Shown here: positions 42,015-46,312 of the stretch, piece after piece
How positions within the stretch are numbered: position 1 is the stretch's first letter
Layout: each line of letters begins with the position of its first letter
The notes under the pieces: generated by a model
Databases searched by the model: none
What the model saw: only the letters and a program-made list of their open reading frames with translations
What the model was told of the DNA's origin: nothing
Program-made: the position numbers and the translations under genes
Origin: Methylotenera sp.
GTDB lineage: Bacteria; Pseudomonadota; Gammaproteobacteria; Burkholderiales; Methylophilaceae
Direction: 5' to 3'
DNA: 46,312 nt
NCBI RefSeq assembly: GCF_013141425.1
Contig: NZ_JABFRA010000071.1
Location: 1 to 46,312, forward strand

Positions 42015-42569
42015 ATGATTATGAACATGAAAACATTACCAACAACCGAATTAAGAAGCTTGCTCGCTGCGGTATCAGACCACGGCAAACAACATTTGGT
42101 GGAAGTAGAAGCCGATTTACTGCAAACCACCTTTTTGCTGAGCGAGGCAATCGAGAAGTTAGGTGCAAGCTTTATGGCGGTTCACGAAGCCGTTACCGAG
42201 CAACAGCAAGTGCTGAATGCCTTGTTAGAAGCGCACAAGTTTGATGTGGCCGAGACCAAAAAGCTGGAAGAGTTTAAGCAAAAGATTGGTCAAGAAGTAA
42301 ATGCGGCGGTGACTGGCTTGCAGTTTCAAGACCTTACTAGCCAATTGCTCAACCGCACCATTCGGCGGGTAAATGGCTTAAAAGACTTGCTGCACGAGTT
42401 GGGTAACCACAGCAATGATATTGATCCAGACCACGAGCATGAAGAAATTGCCAAGTTTTTAGACGAAATGAGTCATAGCTTGCATGAAGGAAGCCGCACC
42501 TTGTCGGGCGGCTTAAGACGTTCCGTTGACCAGCAAAATATGACAACAGGCGACATTGACCTTTTTTAA
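42015..42569 (+). CDS. CheZ-like chemotaxis protein (putative CheY-P phosphatase)
   Basis: A 184-residue helical protein. Residues 20-120 form a long helical hairpin. It contains LQFQDLTSQLLNRTIRRV (103-119), matching the CheZ active-site helix QDFQDLTGQVIKR: the D-x-x-x-Q pair (Asp106 and Gln110) corresponds to E. coli CheZ Asp143 and Gln147. The C-terminus ends TGDIDLF after a linker, reminiscent of the CheY-binding tail of CheZ. The gene is next to cheY. The rest of the sequence is quite unlike E. coli CheZ, so I call it CheZ-like. Start choice among three nearby ATGs (42015, 42021, 42027) is uncertain. Confidence 0.72.
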   Translation: MIMNMKTLPTTELRSLLAAVSDHGKQHLVEVEADLLQTTFLLSEAIEKLGASFMAVHEAVTEQQQVLNALLEAHKFDVAETKKLEEFKQKIGQEVNAAVTGLQFQDLTSQLLNRTIRRVNGLKDLLHELGNHSNDIDPDHEHEEIAKFLDEMSHSLHEGSRTLSGGLRRSVDQQNMTTGDIDLF

Positions 42570-42602
42570 TATCGATTTTTGAAACTATTTACCAGTAATG
42601 GC

Positions 42603-42629
42603 TAAAAATAAAGCGATCGCAACCGTTAA
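42603..42629 (+). promoter_or_regulatory. Sigma-28-like promoter for cheYAW
   Basis: TAAAAATA, 11 bases, ACCGTTAA. TAAA at the -35, a 15-base distance to the -10 and CCGTTAA fit the broader betaproteobacterial sigma-28 pattern. It lies about 85 bp upstream of cheY, in the 144-bp gap after the CheZ-like gene. Confidence 0.5.
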
Positions 42630-42713
42630 GTAGTAGGTGATGACCGGAAAAGTATTGAAGTTTTTGAATTATTAACTATTAGTAAGTTTAACAACGAAAA
42701 GTGAGTGTATGAA

Positions 42714-43082
42714 ATGGCAAAAACAATTCTAGCAGTAGATGACTCAGGTTCTCTTCGTCAGATGGTGGCATTTAGCTTAAAAGCCGCTGGTTACGATGTG
42801 GTGCAGGCGGTCGATGGTCAGGATGGCCTAGATAAAGCTAAGCAAAAGACTGTAGACCTCGTGTTGACAGACCAAAACATGCCAATCATGGATGGTTTGA
42901 CGCTCATTAAAAATCTGCGTGAATTAGGTTCGTATCAAAAAGTGCCAATTTTGATGCTCACAACAGAATCTAGCGATGAAATGAAAGCAAAAGGCAAAGC
43001 CGCTGGTGCCAATGGTTGGTTGGTGAAACCGTTTGATCCAAAACGCTTGATTGAAGTAGTTCAGAAAGTCATCGGGTCGTAA
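42714..43082 (+). CDS. cheY: Chemotaxis response regulator CheY
   Basis: A 122-residue single-domain receiver. Acidic pocket Asp9-Asp10 (AVDDSG), phospho-acceptor Asp53 (DLVLTDQNMPIMDG), the conserved Thr pair (LMLTTES, about 83-84) and Lys105 (LVKPF) are all present. The ATG at 42714 gives the MAKTILAVDDS start of related CheY proteins; a GTG nine bases earlier is possible. It is phosphorylated by CheA (next gene) and binds the motor switch. Confidence 0.95.
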   Translation: MAKTILAVDDSGSLRQMVAFSLKAAGYDVVQAVDGQDGLDKAKQKTVDLVLTDQNMPIMDGLTLIKNLRELGSYQKVPILMLTTESSDEMKAKGKAAGANGWLVKPFDPKRLIEVVQKVIGS

Positions 43083-43141
43083 AGATCACTCCTACAAAAT
43101 AATAGTTGTCGGAAGAGTAAATAGATAAATGGAGTACAGCA

Positions 43142-45559
43142 ATGACAATTGATATGAGTCAGTTTTACGAGGTCTTTTTTGATGAGGCAGAGGAGTTGCT
43201 CGCTGAAGCGGAGCGATTGTTGCTAGACATCGACATAGAAAATCCTGACGTTGAAGATTTAAACGCCATCTTTCGCGCCGCGCACTCCATCAAAGGTGGC
43301 GCTGCGACGTTTGGCTTTATGGACATGACCGAAATTACCCATGTGCTGGAAAATCTGCTGGATAAAATTCGTAAAAATGAAATGGCGCTGACCGCAGAAC
43401 ATGTGGACGCCTTTTTGGCTGCTAAAGATGTGCTGAAAATGGAAGTTGATGGTCATCGATTAGCTACCGAAGTGGATCAAGAGCAAGTGGCCGATGTGAA
43501 AATGATGCTGAAGTCACTCTCTGAAGCAGGTGGTTTAGTAGCTAAGCCAGCACCCGCTGCGTCAGTGGTTGAAGCAAAACCTGCCGAACCTGAAATTGCA
43601 AAACCAGTTATTGAAACGCCAGTCGTTGCACCGCAAGCTGCCGATGGCTTAACGCATTTTCATATATTCTTGCCTGAAATATCCGATAAAGATGCAAGTA
43701 ATCTGCAAGAAGAATTGAGCTTATTAGGCGCAGTAGAAGCGACCAAGAATGCGCATGGGCGCCATGTGTTTGTCTTAGCCACTGACTCAACGCAAGACGA
43801 CATTATTTCTATCTGCTCGTTTGTTCTTGACCCGAATGATTTAGTCATTTCTTTGGCACCACATGCCACAGCAACACCAGTGCCTGCACCTTTAGCATCT
43901 GCCTCTGCTGCGCCAAGTGCACAGGCGGCACCAGTTGAAGATCCTGGCTATGGTTTATTTGACGATAATGATGTGGTTGAAACGAAGGTTAGTTCTTCCC
44001 AGACAAACACTATAGAAAAAGTAAAAATTGAAGAAGAGGTCGGTTACGGTCTATTTGCCGTGGATGGTAAAGAAAACGAAGAAGAAGGTTACGGTTTCTT
44101 TGCACCCTTTAAGCCGCATGCAGACGCTGCAGTTGCCACTTTGATTGGTGACGATACCGTAGCCACCGAAGAAAACTCAGGCAAAGCAGAAGTTGAAAAG
44201 CAAGCGGAAGTCAGCAAAGCTGAAAATACTGCTGCAACAAATACCGCAACCGCCAGCGCCGCTGAACAAGCCGACCGCAGAAACCAAGGCCGCCGTGAAT
44301 CAGACAAAGCGCCTGCCAGTGCAGAAACTTCATCGATTCGTGTTGGCATTGAAAAAGTCGACCAACTGATTAACCTCGTTGGCGAATTGGTGATTACGCA
44401 AGCCATGATTGAGCAGCGCATTAGCAATTTAGACCCCGTACAACATGAGCCACTTATTAACAGTGTTGGACAGCTCACACGTAACACGCGCGATTTGCAA
44501 GAATCTGTCATGTCGATTCGTATGATGCCGATGGACTTTGTATTTTCACGCTTCCCGCGCATGGTGCGCGATTTAGCTGCCAAATTAGGCAAAAAAGTAG
44601 AGTTCGTTACTGTGGGTGCAACTACGGAGTTAGACAAAGGTTTAATCGAGCGCATTGTTGACCCCTTAACCCATTTGGTGCGTAACAGTGTAGACCACGG
44701 CATTGAATTGCCCGCAGGCCGTAAAGCGGCGGGTAAGAACGAAACTGGCACGCTTACACTTTCTGCCGCACACAAAGGCGGCAGTATTGTAATTGAAGTG
44801 ACGGATGATGGCGCAGGGCTGAACCGCGATAAATTACTCGCTAAAGCCAAAGCCAACGGCTTAACCGTTAGCGAAAACATGAGTGACAGCGATGTGTTTA
44901 ACTTAATCTTTGCACCAGGCTTTTCAACTGCCGAAGTCGTTACCGATGTTTCAGGTCGCGGTGTGGGCATGGACGTGGTGAAACGTAATATTGCCGCCAT
45001 GAATGGCGTGGTGGAGATTCGTTCCGCACTCGGTTACGGCACCACAATATCCATTTCATTACCACTCACCTTAGCGATTCTGGATGGTATGTCCGTTTCT
45101 CTGGGCAACAGCATCTACGTGATTCCGCTCAACCTCATTGTAGAAACCTTGCAACCGCGTGCTGAAGACATTAAAACCGTGACAGGTGAAGGCCGCATGG
45201 TGCATGTGCGTGGCGAGTATTTGCCAATTATCGCGCTGCACAGCTTGTTTAATCACCGCACTGACATTACCGACCCAACCGAAGGCGTGCTGGTGTTGCT
45301 GGAATCCGACGGTAAAAAATCCGCTTTGTTTGTTGATCGCTTAGTCGGCCAGCAACAAGTGGTGATTAAGAGCCTAGAAACCAATTACAGAAAAGTGCCA
45401 GGCGTATCGGGTGCCACCATCATGGGTGATGGCGGAGTGGCACTTATTCTGGACGTTTCAGCCATTATTCAAATGGGACAAACCACTAATTATCTGACTG
45501 GCGCTTTGCCATTCGCACACTATGCAAATCAAGCAATTCCTAAGGAGCTTACAAAATGA
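43142..45559 (+). CDS. cheA: Chemotaxis histidine kinase CheA
   Basis: An 805-residue kinase. P1 Hpt domain (1-105) has phospho-accepting His48 in AAHSIKGGAATFGF. A CheY-binding-like P2 region (about 170-245) follows. The linker (250-390) contains three GYG(L/F)F motifs near 269, 300 and 316 and acidic and Ala-rich stretches. P3 dimerisation (about 395-460) has VDQLINLVGELVITQAMIEQR. The ATPase has the N box HLVRNSVDHGIE (about 510), DDGAGL, and FAPGFSTAEVVTDVSGRGVGMDVV. A CheW-like P5 domain ends the protein. GGAG lies upstream of the ATG. It overlaps cheW by 4 bp (ATGA). Confidence 0.96.
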   Translation: MTIDMSQFYEVFFDEAEELLAEAERLLLDIDIENPDVEDLNAIFRAAHSIKGGAATFGFMDMTEITHVLENLLDKIRKNEMALTAEHVDAFLAAKDVLKMEVDGHRLATEVDQEQVADVKMMLKSLSEAGGLVAKPAPAASVVEAKPAEPEIAKPVIETPVVAPQAADGLTHFHIFLPEISDKDASNLQEELSLLGAVEATKNAHGRHVFVLATDSTQDDIISICSFVLDPNDLVISLAPHATATPVPAPLASASAAPSAQAAPVEDPGYGLFDDNDVVETKVSSSQTNTIEKVKIEEEVGYGLFAVDGKENEEEGYGFFAPFKPHADAAVATLIGDDTVATEENSGKAEVEKQAEVSKAENTAATNTATASAAEQADRRNQGRRESDKAPASAETSSIRVGIEKVDQLINLVGELVITQAMIEQRISNLDPVQHEPLINSVGQLTRNTRDLQESVMSIRMMPMDFVFSRFPRMVRDLAAKLGKKVEFVTVGATTELDKGLIERIVDPLTHLVRNSVDHGIELPAGRKAAGKNETGTLTLSAAHKGGSIVIEVTDDGAGLNRDKLLAKAKANGLTVSENMSDSDVFNLIFAPGFSTAEVVTDVSGRGVGMDVVKRNIAAMNGVVEIRSALGYGTTISISLPLTLAILDGMSVSLGNSIYVIPLNLIVETLQPRAEDIKTVTGEGRMVHVRGEYLPIIALHSLFNHRTDITDPTEGVLVLLESDGKKSALFVDRLVGQQQVVIKSLETNYRKVPGVSGATIMGDGGVALILDVSAIIQMGQTTNYLTGALPFAHYANQAIPKELTK

Positions 45560-46071
45560 GTACAGAAAATATTAGCAGTGCCAATACAAAAAGCACTTCT
45601 GTTAAATCCACAAGTGCCGCAGGCGAATATTTGACGTTTGTATTAGGTGAAGAACAATACGGCCTGGAGATTTTAAAAGTGCAAGAGATTCGTGGTTATG
45701 ACGCCGTGACGCAAATCGCTAACACGCCAGATTTTATCAAAGGTGTAGTTAATCTACGCGGCAAAATCGTGCCGATTGTAGACCTGCGCATCAAGTTTAA
45801 CTTAGGCAAAGTGGAATACGACGAATTTACCGTGGTGATTATTTTAAATCTCAATGGCCGCGTAGTCGGCATTGTGGTGGATGGCGTATCCGACGTGATG
45901 GCGCTGAAAGAAGAACAAATCCGCGATGTGCCATCGCTGGTATCAAACATTGATACCAAATATATCGTCGGCCTTGCCACGGTAGAAGAGCAAATGTTTA
46001 TTTTAGTGGATATTGAACAGCTGATGAACAGCCAGGAAATGGCATTGATTGAAGCGGTGGCCGTGCATTAA
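45556..46071 (+). CDS. cheW: Chemotaxis coupling protein CheW
   Basis: A 171-residue SH3-like coupling protein: EYLTFVLGEEQYGLEILKVQEIRGYDAVTQIANTPDFIKGVVNLRGKIVPIVDLRIKF is near-canonical CheW, and IVVDGVSDVM follows. It links receptors to CheA. AAGGAG lies upstream, and the start overlaps the cheA stop (ATGA). A poorly conserved Ser/Thr-rich N-terminal extension of about 24 residues precedes the domain. Confidence 0.97.
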   Translation: MSTENISSANTKSTSVKSTSAAGEYLTFVLGEEQYGLEILKVQEIRGYDAVTQIANTPDFIKGVVNLRGKIVPIVDLRIKFNLGKVEYDEFTVVIILNLNGRVVGIVVDGVSDVMALKEEQIRDVPSLVSNIDTKYIVGLATVEEQMFILVDIEQLMNSQEMALIEAVAVH

Positions 46072-46079
46072 GTTGCATC

Positions 46080-46185
46080 TGTCATTCTGACGCAGGTCAG
46101 AATCGCGTGAATAGGAATTAAAAGTAAGAGCAATAGAACGGATGCGCTAGTAAGCACTAGATGCTGAAACAAGTTCAGCATGACA
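46080..46185. repeat. 106-bp palindromic element with paired hairpins between cheW and the receptor gene
   Basis: The element starts TGTCAT and ends ATGACA (terminal inverted repeats). Just inside lie two perfect 8-bp hairpins: ATTCTGAC/GTCAGAAT (46084-46103, 4-base loop) and ATGCTGAA/TTCAGCAT (46161-46181, 5-base loop). This looks like a short interspersed palindromic or MITE-type repeat. It carries no gene. It may also act as a transcript-stabilising or attenuating structure after cheW. Confidence 0.65.
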
Positions 46186-46257
46186 GTAAAAAGTAAGCAA
46201 ATTTAAATTTGAAATAAATATTCCTAGTATTTTAAAAAAGTTAGAAAGAAGCGAATC

Positions 46258-46312
46258 ATGAAAATTAACATGCCAGTCACCAACAATGAAATCACTTTTG
46301 ATGATGCTCAAT
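46258..46312 (+). CDS. Start of a probable PAS-containing methyl-accepting chemotaxis protein (truncated by window end)
   Basis: Only 18 codons are visible: MKINMPVTNNEITFDDAQ. The (N/D)xPVTxxE pattern at the N-terminus is typical of Aer-type receptors that begin with a PAS domain. AGAAAGAAG lies upstream of the ATG. Its position directly after cheW supports a chemoreceptor. The identification rests on a short stretch and context. Confidence 0.6.
   Translation, partial: MKINMPVTNNEITFDDAQ

Noticed and set aside
44089-45000. 303-codon minus-strand open frame inside cheA
   Set aside because: It is a long antisense shadow of a clearly conserved kinase; the peptide is Ser/Thr-rich low complexity and has no start signals.
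1-46312. CRISPR arrays, insertion sequences, toxin-antitoxin pairs or phage defence genes
   Set aside because: No regularly spaced repeats, transposase or integrase genes, or defence-type domains were seen in the readable frames.

Overview
The window looks like chromosomal DNA from a flagellated betaproteobacterium. The gene set (FlhDC master regulator together with FlhF/FlhG, FliA and two stator pairs), the low-to-moderate GC content and the protein sequences suggest the methylotrophic Methylophilaceae, with a Methylotenera-like genome as my best guess. The lineage is an inference from familiarity; no database search was possible.

Layout. (1) 1-146: the 3' end of a tRNA-like sequence followed by a good intrinsic terminator; no intact tRNA is visible. 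(2) 166-9833, all minus strand: one tightly packed operon for a type II secretion/type IV pilus-like machine, in the order gspG, gspF, gspE, GspL-like, PilO/GspM-like, PilP/GspC-like, secretin, three more prepilin-like proteins, and a LuxR-type regulator. (3) 9946-10677: an isolated periplasmic HbpS/GlcG-like protein, separated from the secretion operon by a 14-bp terminator hairpin. (4) 10912-21453, minus strand: flgB-C-D-E-F-G-H-I-J plus flgK-flgL, which encode rod, hook, rings and hook-filament junction. (5) 21688-23413, plus strand: the divergent flgA, flgM and flgN. (6) 23767-29226: a 1,819-residue membrane protein with eight PAS-like domains, a GAF domain, GGDEF and EAL. (7) 29244-37166, minus strand: flhB-flhA-flhF-flhG-fliA-motC-motD, with nearly all junctions overlapping. 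(8) 37167-37885: a 719-bp gene-free stretch with a consensus-perfect sigma-28 promoter and a 17-bp perfect hairpin ahead of flhDC. (9) 37886-39788: flhD, flhC and a membrane-anchored methyltransferase. (10) 40057-46312: motA, motB, a CheZ-like protein, cheY, cheA, cheW and the start of a chemoreceptor gene.

How it works together. FlhDC should switch on the early flagellar genes. FliA (sigma-28) and its inhibitor FlgM then gate late genes. Sites resembling TAAAGTTT-N11-GCCGATAA occur before flgM, flgA, cheY, flgK and, most strikingly, upstream of flhDC itself. FlhF and FlhG usually set flagellar position and number, but this FlhG has lost its ATPase motifs. MotAB and MotCD supply torque, and CheA/W/Y with the CheZ-like protein control direction. 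The large c-di-GMP enzyme probably links motility to sensory input.

Most of the window is recognisable flagellar and secretion biology. The points I find most worth following are the flhDC leader (sigma-28 promoter plus a hairpin with a competing fold), the methyltransferase downstream of flhDC, the degenerate FlhG, the hybrid secretion/pilus operon, and the repeated aromatic motif in the CheA linker.
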